Positions 1 through 8,044 of a DNA stretch of 43,292 nucleotides are shown in pieces (the first letter of the stretch is position 1; each line of letters begins with the position of its first letter). A program made the position numbers and the translations under genes. The notes under the pieces were generated by a model, which saw only the letters and a program-made list of their open reading frames with translations, had not been told where the DNA came from and made no database searches. Location of the stretch: contig NZ_JADNLK010000023.1 in NCBI RefSeq assembly GCF_015555905.1, positions 1 to 43,292 of the forward strand, in the 5' to 3' direction. The DNA is from Clostridium sp. D43t1_170807_H7. GTDB taxonomy: Bacteria > Bacillota > Clostridia > Clostridiales > Clostridiaceae.

Positions 1-86
1 AACTTCACTTCTTATTTTTTCCATATAAACTTTTAATAATCACTTAATCCAGCCGTCGCTTTTAGCGATTTAGTTCTATTATTCAA

Positions 87-884
87 TTATTCGCTTTCTT
101 TGTAGCGTATAATATCTTTCTTTATGCTGCTTAAAAGATTATTTAACTCCCAGACTTCACCTTCATCTACAAGCTTATTTAACATAACCTGATATCTACT
201 TGCTTCTGCTATTTTTCCTATGGACATTAAAGTCATTATATTGTTCATTATATTAGTTATTATATCTGACTTAACCTCAAATAATCTTTGGGCATCTTTT
301 ATTTCGTCCTTTATTTCTAGCATTTGCTCATCCAAATTAAATGCTGAATCTGCTGCTTCTTTTAATTTTTCTTGTATTTCTTTAGGAATATGCTGTTTAT
401 ACTTATAATTTAAAGAATGCTCTATTGTAGCCCAGAAATTCATTGCTAGAGTTCTTATTTGAAACTCCGCTAATATATCCCTTGGCCCTTCTGCCATATA
501 AACAGTATACTTAATAATCATATGGTAACTTCTATATCCACTTTGTTTAACATTTCTTACATAGTCTTTTTCATAAAGTATTTGCATATCTCGTCTTGCT
601 CTAATAAGTTCAATAACTGTATCTATATCATCAACAAACTGGCACATTATTCTTATACCAGCTATATCCTCCATTTCCTGTCCTACTCTATCAAGAGGAA
701 TTCCAAACTTATTTGCTTTCTCTAAAAGACTTGAAACTTCCTTAACTCTTCCTGTAACAAACTCAATTGGAGAATATTCATTTCTTTTTCTATATTCTTT
801 TCTTATACTCTTTAGTTTAACCTTAAGCTCATCTACCGCTTGTTCATAAGGCATAAGGAAACTCTTCCAATTTTGCATTGCCAT
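87..884 (-). CDS. relQ: Small alarmone synthetase (RelQ/YjbM-type GTP pyrophosphokinase)
   Basis: This 265-residue cytosolic protein is predicted to transfer pyrophosphate from ATP to GTP or GDP, making (p)ppGpp. It has only the RelA/SpoT synthetase domain (about residues 25-160). Visible motifs are DIAGIR around residue 73, GYRSYH at 116-121 and EFQIRTLAMNFWATIEH at 140-156. There is no HD hydrolase domain and no TGS/ACT region, so it is a single-domain synthetase, not a long Rel protein. The roughly 100-residue helical C-terminal tail makes it longer than the about 210 residues of B. subtilis YjbM. The ATG start is preceded by AGGGTG at good spacing. Subfamily naming (RelQ versus other small synthetases) is inference. 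Confidence 0.85.
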   Translation of the reverse strand: MAMQNWKSFLMPYEQAVDELKVKLKSIRKEYRKRNEYSPIEFVTGRVKEVSSLLEKANKFGIPLDRVGQEMEDIAGIRIMCQFVDDIDTVIELIRARRDMQILYEKDYVRNVKQSGYRSYHMIIKYTVYMAEGPRDILAEFQIRTLAMNFWATIEHSLNYKYKQHIPKEIQEKLKEAADSAFNLDEQMLEIKDEIKDAQRLFEVKSDIITNIMNNIMTLMSIGKIAEASRYQVMLNKLVDEGEVWELNNLLSSIKKDIIRYKESE

Positions 885-915
885 AAAACATCACCCTTAT
901 ATTTAGTACAAATAC

Positions 916-943
916 ATTATATCAAAAACACCAAAAACTGTAA
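916..943 (-). promoter_or_regulatory. Predicted sigma-A promoter of the alarmone synthetase gene
   Basis: On the minus strand a TTACAG -35 box (938-943) and a perfect TATAAT -10 box (916-921) are separated by 16 bases. They lie about 30 bases upstream of the start codon at 884. Confidence 0.5.
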
Positions 944-1034
944 CTAAAAATCACATAATTGCAATTTCAAATTTTTGTTTTAAAAGTATAATATCTATAT
1001 AATCTATATATTTTATATCTTAATTTATATCTCT

Positions 1035-1724
1035 TTAATCTAATATTTTAATAGGATCAAAATCAATAAAATCACATGAAGTCATTATATATTCTACTCC
1101 ATTAATATCCCCTTCTATTGCTTTCACATTAGATGGTCCATGTAAGTGTCCATAAACAACTTTTTCAACTTTATATTCTTTGAAAATTTTCATAAACTCA
1201 GTTTCTTCATTTTCATTACCGAAAGGTGGATAATGAATCATTACAATAAATTTATTAAATCCAGCCTTTTTTGCTGAATCTAATGATAGTTTTATTCTTA
1301 TTTGCTCTCTTGCATATATCTTTGCATCTTTAGAATTAAATTTATCACTACTCGGATCAATCCAACCCCTTGTTCCACAAATGGCATAATCATTATACAC
1401 ATAAAAATTATTTTGTACGAATTTCATATTATCATACATAGCATTTAATTTTGATATACTACTCCACCAATAATCATGATTTCCTTTACTTATAATTTTT
1501 TTACCTGGTAAATTGCTTATCCATTCTAAATCTACTTTACTATCCTCAGATTTCATAGACCAAGAAATATCTCCTGCAATTAATACTGTGTCTTCTTCTG
1601 TTACTTTATCTGTCCAATTTTTCTTTATCTTTTCATCATGGTTAATCCAATGGCCACCAAATATATCCATAGGCTTATCTGTACTTAATGCAAGATGTAA
1701 ATCGGAAATAGCATATAAAGCCAT
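1035..1724 (-). CDS. Calcineurin-like metallophosphoesterase
   Basis: This 229-residue soluble protein has the complete metal-binding signature of calcineurin-like phosphoesterases: D8 and H10 in DLHL, GD at 51-52, GNHD at 81-84, an HYPPFGN block near 165 and GHLHG near 193. These ligate two metal ions that hydrolyse a phosphoester. It has no signal peptide or membrane segment, so it should act in the cytoplasm. The substrate cannot be told from sequence. It stands alone, with its own predicted promoter and a gap of about 240 bases to tyrS. The call to the superfamily is firm; any narrower function is not supported. Confidence 0.88.
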   Translation of the reverse strand: MALYAISDLHLALSTDKPMDIFGGHWINHDEKIKKNWTDKVTEEDTVLIAGDISWSMKSEDSKVDLEWISNLPGKKIISKGNHDYWWSSISKLNAMYDNMKFVQNNFYVYNDYAICGTRGWIDPSSDKFNSKDAKIYAREQIRIKLSLDSAKKAGFNKFIVMIHYPPFGNENEETEFMKIFKEYKVEKVVYGHLHGPSNVKAIEGDINGVEYIMTSCDFIDFDPIKILD

Positions 1725-1766
1725 AGTACTCCCCCTTATCTCATGTCAAAATTCATACATCTATAT

Positions 1767-1795
1767 ATTATAACCACATAATATAGTTTAAACAA
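1767..1795 (-). promoter_or_regulatory. Predicted sigma-A promoter of the metallophosphoesterase gene
   Basis: A minus-strand TTGTTT -35 box (1790-1795) and TATAAT -10 box (1767-1772) are separated by exactly 17 bases. They sit about 45 bases upstream of the start codon at 1724. Confidence 0.55.
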
Positions 1796-1917
1796 TTATA
1801 ATATTTTATACTCCCTCACCGTAAGTGAATATATTACATGGATATAATAAACTTTTCTCAAAAATGACTGAATCAAAATTATTGAGCTACTCCTTGCCGA
1901 ATATATAGTAAAATAAA

Positions 1918-1953
1918 GGGGCTGTCGCACTAAATAATTAGTGCGACAGCCCC
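1918..1953. terminator. Strong bidirectional hairpin terminator after tyrS
   Basis: A perfect 13-bp stem, GGGGCTGTCGCAC pairing with GTGCGACAGCCCC, surrounds a 10-base loop and is followed by TTTT on the plus side and TTTATTTT on the minus side. It lies just downstream of the tyrS stop codon. Its core resembles the stem after trpS (11473-11517). Confidence 0.85.
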
Positions 1954-1963
1954 TTTTATTATA

Positions 1964-3184
1964 TTATTCAACAACTATCTTGTGGTAGTTCTTCTTTCCT
2001 CTTTTAATTAAAGCTGCTCCATCTTGTATATCTTCTTCAGTAAATAATCTTGCTACTTCTGTAACCTTTTCTCCATTTATAGAAAGACCACCTTGTTGGA
2101 TTAATCTTCTTCCTTCAGCTTTTGAAGGAACTATCTTAGTTTCAGCAATAACATCAAGAACAGTTTTTCCAAAGCTTTCAGCTGTAACTGTAACTGTTGG
2201 AACATTACTCATATCAACTCCACCAGCAAATAATGCTTCTGCAGCTGATTTAGCTTTGTTTGCTTCCTCTTCACCATGAACAAGCTTAGTTACCTCATAA
2301 GCAAGAATTGCTTTTGCTTTATTTATTTCTGCACCTTCTAAGGCTCCAAGTCTTCTTACTTCATCCATAGGTAAGAATGTTAATAACGCTAAACATTTCT
2401 CAACATCAGCATCATCTACATTTCTCCAGTATTGATAGAAATCAAATGGCGATGTCTTTTCTGGATCTAACCATAATGCTCCACCAACTGTTTTACCCAT
2501 CTTTTGACCTTGGCTGTTAGTTAATAATGTACAAGTCATTGCCATAGCTTGACCTTGAGCTTTTCTTCTAACTAATTCAACACCAGCGATCATATTTGAC
2601 CATTGGTCATCTCCACCTAGTTCCATTTTACAGTTGTATTTTTGATTTAATACATAGAAATCATATCCTTGCATTAACATATAGTTAAATTCTAAGAATG
2701 ATAATCCCTTTTCTAATCTTTGCTTGAAGCATTCAGCTGTTAACATTCTATTTACTGAGAAGTGAACTCCTACCTCTCTTAAGAAATCAACATAATTTAA
2801 GTTTAATAACCAATCTGCATTATTTACTAATATAGCTTTATCATCTGAGAAATCTATAAATTTCTCCATTTGCTTCTTTATGCAAGAAACATTATGTTCA
2901 ATTTGCTCTTTTGTAAGCATAGATCTCATATCAGTTTTTCCTGATGGGTCTCCAACCATTGCAGTTCCTCCACCAAGTAAAGCTATTGGTCTATGACCAG
3001 CTTTTTGCATATGTGCCATAAACATCATTGCTATAAAGTGACCTACATGTAAACTATCAGCTGTTGGATCAAATCCTATATAAAAAGTTATTTTCTCCTT
3101 TTCTAACAATTCTCTTGTTTCTTCTTCATGAGTAAATTGCTTTATGTATCCACGATCTAATAACTCGTCTAAAACGTTAGCCAT
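1964..3184 (-). CDS. tyrS: Tyrosyl-tRNA synthetase
   Basis: This 406-residue class I aminoacyl-tRNA synthetase charges tRNA-Tyr with tyrosine in the cytosol. The Rossmann catalytic domain shows the HIGH-type motif HVGH at 46-49, the tyrosine-pocket GGDDQWSN block near 190, and the KMSKS-type loop KMGKT at 228-232. A C-terminal S4-like RNA-binding segment (about 345-406, containing the [13 protein letters not shown] block) follows. Length and domain order are normal for the bacterial enzyme. A TAGGAGG-like ribosome binding site precedes the ATG. No T-box leader motif is visible upstream, so control by uncharged tRNA is not supported. It is a single-gene unit with its own promoter and terminator. 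Confidence 0.97.
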   Translation of the reverse strand: MANVLDELLDRGYIKQFTHEEETRELLEKEKITFYIGFDPTADSLHVGHFIAMMFMAHMQKAGHRPIALLGGGTAMVGDPSGKTDMRSMLTKEQIEHNVSCIKKQMEKFIDFSDDKAILVNNADWLLNLNYVDFLREVGVHFSVNRMLTAECFKQRLEKGLSFLEFNYMLMQGYDFYVLNQKYNCKMELGGDDQWSNMIAGVELVRRKAQGQAMAMTCTLLTNSQGQKMGKTVGGALWLDPEKTSPFDFYQYWRNVDDADVEKCLALLTFLPMDEVRRLGALEGAEINKAKAILAYEVTKLVHGEEEANKAKSAAEALFAGGVDMSNVPTVTVTAESFGKTVLDVIAETKIVPSKAEGRRLIQQGGLSINGEKVTEVARLFTEEDIQDGAALIKRGKKNYHKIVVE

Positions 3185-3218
3185 CTCCTTACCTCCTATA
3201 AAAATTCATATATTATTT

Positions 3219-3247
3219 AGTATATATTTATTACAACGTTTTATCAA
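3219..3247 (-). promoter_or_regulatory. Predicted sigma-A promoter of tyrS
   Basis: A minus-strand TTGATA -35 box (3242-3247) and TATACT -10 box (3219-3224) have 17-base spacing. They lie about 35 bases upstream of the start codon at 3184. Confidence 0.6.
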
Positions 3248-3311
3248 GAAGATTTAATTTTCAAAGAATATATTATTTAAACTTCTCGAGAATCCATCTA
3301 AACTCTTTAAA

Positions 3312-3381
3312 ACTAAAAAGCCGCCCATTTTGAAGTGTCCCTTGTCAAATAGACAGAGGCACTTCATTTCTGAGTAGCTTT
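3312..3381 (-). terminator. Compound hairpin, probable terminator of the P-loop gene
   Basis: An imperfect inverted repeat (TGAAGTGTCC at 3331-3340 against GGCACTTCA at 3358-3366, with inner GTC/GAC pairing) sits inside an outer AAAGC/GCTTT pair. On the minus strand it is followed by a TTTTTAGTTTT run, as expected for termination of the gene ending at 3417. The inner repeat also looks like joined IS3-type ends (see findings). Confidence 0.55.
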
Positions 3382-3416
3382 AATTATAATTTATTTAAAT
3401 TTAATTATTTTCAATC

Positions 3417-3830
3417 CTATGCTACGTATTCTTTAATACATGATGGTACTTCTTCAGCAGTATCAATATTAACATTAATATATACATTGATACCGAACCT
3501 ATCTGTTAATCCAGCTATCTTTCTAAATAATTCTGTGGAATCCTTCATAGTGCACCTAACAATATTTGATAATCCATCAATATAGATATTTTCAATATCG
3601 TAATTGGATGAAATTATCCCACATAACATGCCATAAAAACTTTGACAATCATCAACTTTATATTCATTAGTATCAACAAACCTTATACCTCTTACTAACT
3701 GTAACATTGGTCTAGAATCATCATCAATATAAACGGCATCGCCTTTAGCACTTATTTGTTGGTGGTTGGCTAATTCTATTAACCTTTTTGTCTTTCCAGA
3801 GCCTCTTCTTGCACAAAAAACTTGAATCAT
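3417..3830 (-). CDS. Small P-loop protein of unknown function
   Basis: About 137 residues. The chosen start is the ATG at 3830, because AAGGAG lies 8 bases upstream of it; an in-frame GTG at 3839 directly abuts that site and is less likely. The protein opens with a beta strand and a clear Walker A motif (RRGSGKT, about residues 8-14). A Walker B-like strand ends in YIDG (around the IENIYIDGLSN block), and a final strand reads INVYINVNID. This is a minimal P-loop NTPase fold without an obvious partner domain. Similar small clostridial proteins are sometimes labelled as PilT-like or ATP-binding, but nothing here supports a pilus role. Its neighbours are tyrS and an AlbA-type regulator, which gives no functional clue. 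Confidence 0.7.
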   Translation of the reverse strand: MIQVFCARRGSGKTKRLIELANHQQISAKGDAVYIDDDSRPMLQLVRGIRFVDTNEYKVDDCQSFYGMLCGIISSNYDIENIYIDGLSNIVRCTMKDSTELFRKIAGLTDRFGINVYINVNIDTAEEVPSCIKEYVA

Positions 3831-3870
3831 TGGAACCACTCCTTCTTTTTTAATTATTTTTATAGTTAAG

Positions 3871-3895
3871 TATCTTCAAAATTTTGTTGAAGATA
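3871..3895. promoter_or_regulatory. Perfect 9-bp inverted repeat upstream of the P-loop gene
   Basis: TATCTTCAA (3871-3879) and TTGAAGATA (3887-3895) form a perfect inverted repeat with a 7-base spacer. It lies between the end of the AlbA-type regulator gene and the start of the P-loop gene. It has no strong T-run, so an operator site or a weak read-through hairpin are both possible. Confidence 0.35.
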
Positions 3896-4012
3896 TAAGT
3901 TAAACTTTTTACATATAATTTAAAATTCTAGTAACATACCTTTTAGCAAATTAAACTTTAACTAAACTTTCTACACCTTTCTTTAAAGTTATTATTAGCC
4001 ATATAAATTTTA

Positions 4013-5158
4013 TTATTCCATGCTTATAGGCAAAATAACCTTAAAACAATCATCTAATGTTGAGTTTATTAACCTTACCTTTCTTTTTCCTTTGAATGCT
4101 TCCTTTATTCTTACTAATCCATTACCATCATTAATAAATCTCTTACCTTCATCTAAAGATATTAATTTATCATAAATCCACATATTTCTCTTATTATATC
4201 CCATATCTCCAAACATATTACTCTTAGATACTAATTGTCCAGGACTTATAACTATGATTGAGTTCTTTGTTAATATTACTTCTATCAACTTATTTATAAT
4301 TGAATACTCCCTATACATTACTGAATTCTTTACAGCTTCCATAACAGCAAAAACTGGATAGTCTTTTGGTAATAACGTATACATTTCTTTTTCAGTTTTA
4401 TCTATCATATCTAATAGATTACCATTTATCATAATTGATCTAGGATAATTCTCATTTACTTTATTTATTATTCTTATTGCATTATTGGGAATACATATAT
4501 TATTACTATCACAAAATACTAATAATCCACCAAAAGTACATCTAACTTTCCTATTTCTTTTGTCTAAATAAGTTATCCCTGCACTTTCTAGTAGAAACTT
4601 TTCATTTTCTCTATTAATCTCTATTCCTTTACTTTTGAAATACTTTTCTATTAGTTCCTTATTTAAAAACTCAGCACTACTATTTACTATTTTGCATGTT
4701 TCAACTGTTAATAGCTGATTTTCTTCAAATGCTGCCACTAGTTCTGATTTTCTCATAGTATCCGTAATAGACCCTCTTCTTATATGGAATGCTCCAGTTT
4801 CTTTTATCTGATAAGGTTTTTGTCCTCCATCAAATATTGTTATTATTCCAATATCAATTCCATCTAAATTTACAACCTCTACTGTTATTGGAATTGGTGG
4901 CTCACATCTTGAACTCACAACCTGTTGGATTTTTTCTTCATCTAATGCTTTAAGCTTATTAATTCCAACTAATCGTTTCGTTCTGTCTTCAACTCCTATT
5001 ATTAGATACCCTCTTCCCCCTTTAGAATTTGCTATAGCACATACATCTTTTGCAAGTTCCTTCTTACCAGATTCTGATGAGATATCTATTTTTAGTTTGA
5101 AATCTAATTTAGTACCTTCCCTCTGTTGTATTAAAGATAGTAGCTTTTTCTTATTCAT
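4013..5158 (-). CDS. AlbA_2/Schlafen-domain ATP-binding putative transcriptional regulator
   Basis: This 381-residue soluble protein belongs to the divergent AlbA (AAA_4/Schlafen-like) family. The N-terminal domain (about residues 10-130) has the hallmark start EGTKLDFK, the LAKDVCAIANSKGGRGYLIIGV block, and the HIRRGSIT segment near 147. The C-terminal half contains the family region EAVKNSVMYREYS, followed by a strand and a GNGLVRIKEAFK block resembling the ATPase-like helicase-associated part. Family members are often annotated as putative transcriptional regulators, but biochemical roles vary. The gene stands between gerKC and the P-loop gene with long spacers on both sides, so it is probably transcribed alone. 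Its target is unknown. Confidence 0.75.
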   Translation of the reverse strand: MNKKKLLSLIQQREGTKLDFKLKIDISSESGKKELAKDVCAIANSKGGRGYLIIGVEDRTKRLVGINKLKALDEEKIQQVVSSRCEPPIPITVEVVNLDGIDIGIITIFDGGQKPYQIKETGAFHIRRGSITDTMRKSELVAAFEENQLLTVETCKIVNSSAEFLNKELIEKYFKSKGIEINRENEKFLLESAGITYLDKRNRKVRCTFGGLLVFCDSNNICIPNNAIRIINKVNENYPRSIMINGNLLDMIDKTEKEMYTLLPKDYPVFAVMEAVKNSVMYREYSIINKLIEVILTKNSIIVISPGQLVSKSNMFGDMGYNKRNMWIYDKLISLDEGKRFINDGNGLVRIKEAFKGKRKVRLINSTLDDCFKVILPISME

Positions 5159-5271
5159 AATATTTTACCTTAAACTCTCTCTAAGATATAATATTCAACT
5201 TAAACTAAAACTGCTAATTTTAGCATTAAATTTTAGTAAAAACTTTATAGTAATATATTATATTTATAATA

Positions 5272-5334
5272 ATAAAAAAAAGAACAAAGAAAATAATTTT
5301 ATTATATATTTTCCTTTGTTCTTTAACACTTAGC
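5272..5334 (-). terminator. Probable terminator of the gerKA-gerKC operon
   Basis: A long stem pairs AAAGAACAAAG (about 5279-5289) with CTTTGTTCTTT (about 5324-5334). On the minus strand it is followed by a run of Ts (plus-strand A-run at 5273-5280). It is about 70 bases downstream of the gerKC stop. Confidence 0.7.
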
Positions 5335-5405
5335 AATTTTTAGTTTTATCTCTTTAATTTAATAATACTCTTCTATATTTCTTTTATCATTAATACTTTT
5401 AAATA

Positions 5406-6533
5406 TTAAAGGCTATCCTTTGCAACTCCTGTTCCTTTTATAATTAATTTAGTATTAACTTCTAATTCAGTAACACTTAAAGGATTATCTATATTTTCAT
5501 TTGGATAATACATTTCTGCTAATCTATCAATATCAAAAATATCTAGATTTTCTTCTTTATATTTATTAAATAAATATTCAGCATATCCATTTATATATGC
5601 TTCCTCATTTACTTTAATATAGTCTAATGCATTAGTATCTACTATCAATTCTCCTTGTATCTCACTTACTGATACCTCAAGATTAACATCCTTTATTAGT
5701 TTATATTTTCCATCTTGGAATTCTAACTTATCTTTCATGCTACTATCTAATATTTGTAATGTAATAAAATTTTCTTTACTTTGGGGATTGGTAATCTCTA
5801 AGGTTCCACTCTTTGCATTTCCCATCATAATGTTATAAATCAAACTATTTTCCATATCTATTCTCACTACTAAAACATTATCTTTAAAAACAGATGAACC
5901 TTGTATTTCAATCTTTTTATCTATAGCATTATCCTCTAATGATATTGATGTTAATAAGGCTGTGTTACTTCCCATTAAGATATTGCTTAAATAATAGTTT
6001 ATATTTGAGCGTACAGCCCTAGAATTATACTTTGCCTTACCAACTAGATCATTTAAAAACAATCCTAAATACTCTTCATCTGTAGATACAGTCTTTAATA
6101 ATTCATCTACATCACCATAATATACAAAGGCACTTGGCTTCATTGAAAATTCACTATTATTATTAATTAAATCTAAAAACTTTTTAATACCTTTTCTAGA
6201 AGCTTTTTCAGTAAAAATATAAGCCCTTGTTTGACTATAATCTAATTTAAAACTTGATGCCCTATTTATATCATTTATGGCTTCTAAAGCAGTTTTACCT
6301 TCACCTTTATAAATTATCCTTCGTCCTTTATCTGAACTATCGTTAGTGCTTCTATATGGCTTAATACAATCTAAATAAACTATTTCTTGACCTAAATCAT
6401 CTACATCAAAAATAATACTTGTTGGAAATGTAACTTTATTAATATCATGATAATCGAAACAACCAGTTAAAAGTAATGGTAGAAGTAATAAACTTAATAA
6501 TATCGAAATTTTTCTTCTTTTATTTTTTAGCAT
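5406..6533 (-). CDS. gerKC: Spore germination receptor C subunit (Ger(x)C lipoprotein)
   Basis: This 375-residue lipoprotein is the C subunit of a GerA-family nutrient germinant receptor in the spore inner membrane. It begins with a lysine/arginine-rich stretch and a leucine-rich signal peptide ending in the lipobox LLTGC, with the lipidated cysteine at residue 25. The following FDYHDINK segment and the overall length are typical for Ger(x)C proteins. Its start overlaps the end of gerKA by 14 bases, so the two are translationally coupled. Expression in the forespore is expected from family knowledge, but I could not settle on a sigma-G promoter by eye. The K-type name rests on gene arrangement. 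Confidence 0.92.
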   Translation of the reverse strand: MLKNKRRKISILLSLLLLPLLLTGCFDYHDINKVTFPTSIIFDVDDLGQEIVYLDCIKPYRSTNDSSDKGRRIIYKGEGKTALEAINDINRASSFKLDYSQTRAYIFTEKASRKGIKKFLDLINNNSEFSMKPSAFVYYGDVDELLKTVSTDEEYLGLFLNDLVGKAKYNSRAVRSNINYYLSNILMGSNTALLTSISLEDNAIDKKIEIQGSSVFKDNVLVVRIDMENSLIYNIMMGNAKSGTLEITNPQSKENFITLQILDSSMKDKLEFQDGKYKLIKDVNLEVSVSEIQGELIVDTNALDYIKVNEEAYINGYAEYLFNKYKEENLDIFDIDRLAEMYYPNENIDNPLSVTELEVNTKLIIKGTGVAKDSL

Positions 6534-7941
6534 CCTTCTTACCCCCTGTTCCTATTATCTTTCTTGAAATTCTGTCTAATTTACCTCTAAAAAATACATC
6601 TCTAAATCTATATTCACTTAAGCTACCTAGAGGGAATAAGAATGGATATCCCACTGATTCTAACTCTGATATTTGAATAATATAAATTAATGATGCACAT
6701 AAAAATCCTGGTATTCCAAGCAATGATGAAGATAACATTATTACTATTGACCAAAATGAAACAGCACCATATACCTTAGGAATTAAGAAATAACTTAATG
6801 TACTTACTGCAACTACTATTATTGTAATTCTTGATGCAATTCCAGCTCCTACTGCCGCATCACCTAAAATAAGAGCAGAAACTATACTCATTGCCCCACC
6901 TATTGGATGAGGTAACCTTAACCCAGCTTCCTTTATAAGTTGAAAAGCTATAATCATAACAAAGACTTCAACAACTGTTGGTAATGGCACACCAGCCCTT
7001 GATACTGCGAGCCTAAATACAAAAAGACTTGGTATCATTGAAAAATGATATGTAATAATTGCTACATAAAGTCCCGGTAAAAATGAAGCAACTAAGAAGG
7101 CAAACCATCTTAATATCCTATTAAAATTTGTATAGTATCTATTTATATAGTAATCATCTGGCATTTGAAAATTTTCTAAAAAGAAATATGGTACTGTAAT
7201 TACAAATGGTGTACCATCTACTAAAATACCTATACGCCCTTCGAAAATCTTTGCTGCAACTTCATCTGGCTTTTCAGTATATCCTACCGTATCAAAAAAT
7301 GAATGCTGATGCTTTAAATTTGCTTCTATATAATTTGAATCTAAAACAAATCTTAAATCTAAATTTTTAAGTTTATCCTTTACTTTATTAACTAACTCAT
7401 CTGGTGCAATCCCCTTTATATAAGCAATTGCAACTGCTGTTTGTGACTCTTCTCCAACTACAACTGTTTCAAACTTTAAGTCTGGATTCTTAACACGCCT
7501 ACGAATTAATGCAACATTATCTACTATAAGTTCATTAAATCCCTCTCTAGGTCCCTTTAATACAGCTTCAGTTTCTGGAACTCCTATACCTCTTCTTGGG
7601 AAATTTTTAACTTCACAAAATATAATTTCGTTAAAATCCTTTAAAATTAGTATTACATCTCCAGATAAAACATGCATAAGCGCATCATCTAAATCTGTTG
7701 CCATTCCTGTTGCACTTATATCAAGTACCTTCTCTAATAAATCATTTGGAGATTTTATACTTGTATTTTTTAATTCTCCGAATCCTCTTAATGGTAATAT
7801 TAAGTATTCCATCATCCATTGACCATTACATAAGTCATCTATGAATACTAAAGTACCATCGCCTATTATTGTTTTGACATCTCTATATTTAACGTCAAAA
7901 CATCCTTCAAATCGTTCTTTTACATAACTTAAATTATCCAT
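6520..7941 (-). CDS. gerKA: Spore germination receptor A subunit (GerA family)
   Basis: About 473 residues. A GTG at 7950 and ATGs at 7947 and 7941 are all in frame; the ATG at 7941 has AGGTG six bases upstream and is preferred. The N-terminal half (about 1-270) is the soluble GerA domain. The C-terminal half has several membrane helices, including the conserved PLPTVVEVFVM and LPHPIGGAMSIVSALILGDA-type segments of GerA proteins. It forms the membrane receptor that senses nutrients together with the B permease and C lipoprotein. It is the first gene of a two-gene operon with gerKC, and gerKB is divergent, the arrangement described for C. perfringens gerK. The germinant cannot be predicted. 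Confidence 0.93.
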   Translation of the reverse strand: MDNLSYVKERFEGCFDVKYRDVKTIIGDGTLVFIDDLCNGQWMMEYLILPLRGFGELKNTSIKSPNDLLEKVLDISATGMATDLDDALMHVLSGDVILILKDFNEIIFCEVKNFPRRGIGVPETEAVLKGPREGFNELIVDNVALIRRRVKNPDLKFETVVVGEESQTAVAIAYIKGIAPDELVNKVKDKLKNLDLRFVLDSNYIEANLKHQHSFFDTVGYTEKPDEVAAKIFEGRIGILVDGTPFVITVPYFFLENFQMPDDYYINRYYTNFNRILRWFAFLVASFLPGLYVAIITYHFSMIPSLFVFRLAVSRAGVPLPTVVEVFVMIIAFQLIKEAGLRLPHPIGGAMSIVSALILGDAAVGAGIASRITIIVVAVSTLSYFLIPKVYGAVSFWSIVIMLSSSLLGIPGFLCASLIYIIQISELESVGYPFLFPLGSLSEYRFRDVFFRGKLDRISRKIIGTGGKKDAKK

Positions 7942-8044
7942 TTGCATCACCTAAGAATATTATTCCTCTCACCATGTTTAATATTCATTTTTTTGAGAAT
8001 AATAAAATAGACTTAGCATATTTTTAGAAGTTGGAGGAAAAGAA

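Noticed and set aside
1..86. Terminator or RNA element after the alarmone synthetase gene
   Set aside because: A short TCGCT/AGCGA stem is present, but no T-run follows on the minus strand, so it is too weak to call.
3185..3416. T-box riboswitch upstream of tyrS
   Set aside because: I looked for the conserved T-box sequence (AGGGTGGNACCGCG type) and its stem I elements on the minus strand and found none; the only structure is the terminator of the upstream gene.
7942..8044. Sigma-G promoters for gerKA and gerKB
   Set aside because: GAATA-type -35 and CAT-type -10 matches can be drawn on both strands, but spacing or the last -10 bases are off, and the minus-strand one would leave no room for the ribosome binding site. 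Not listed as features.
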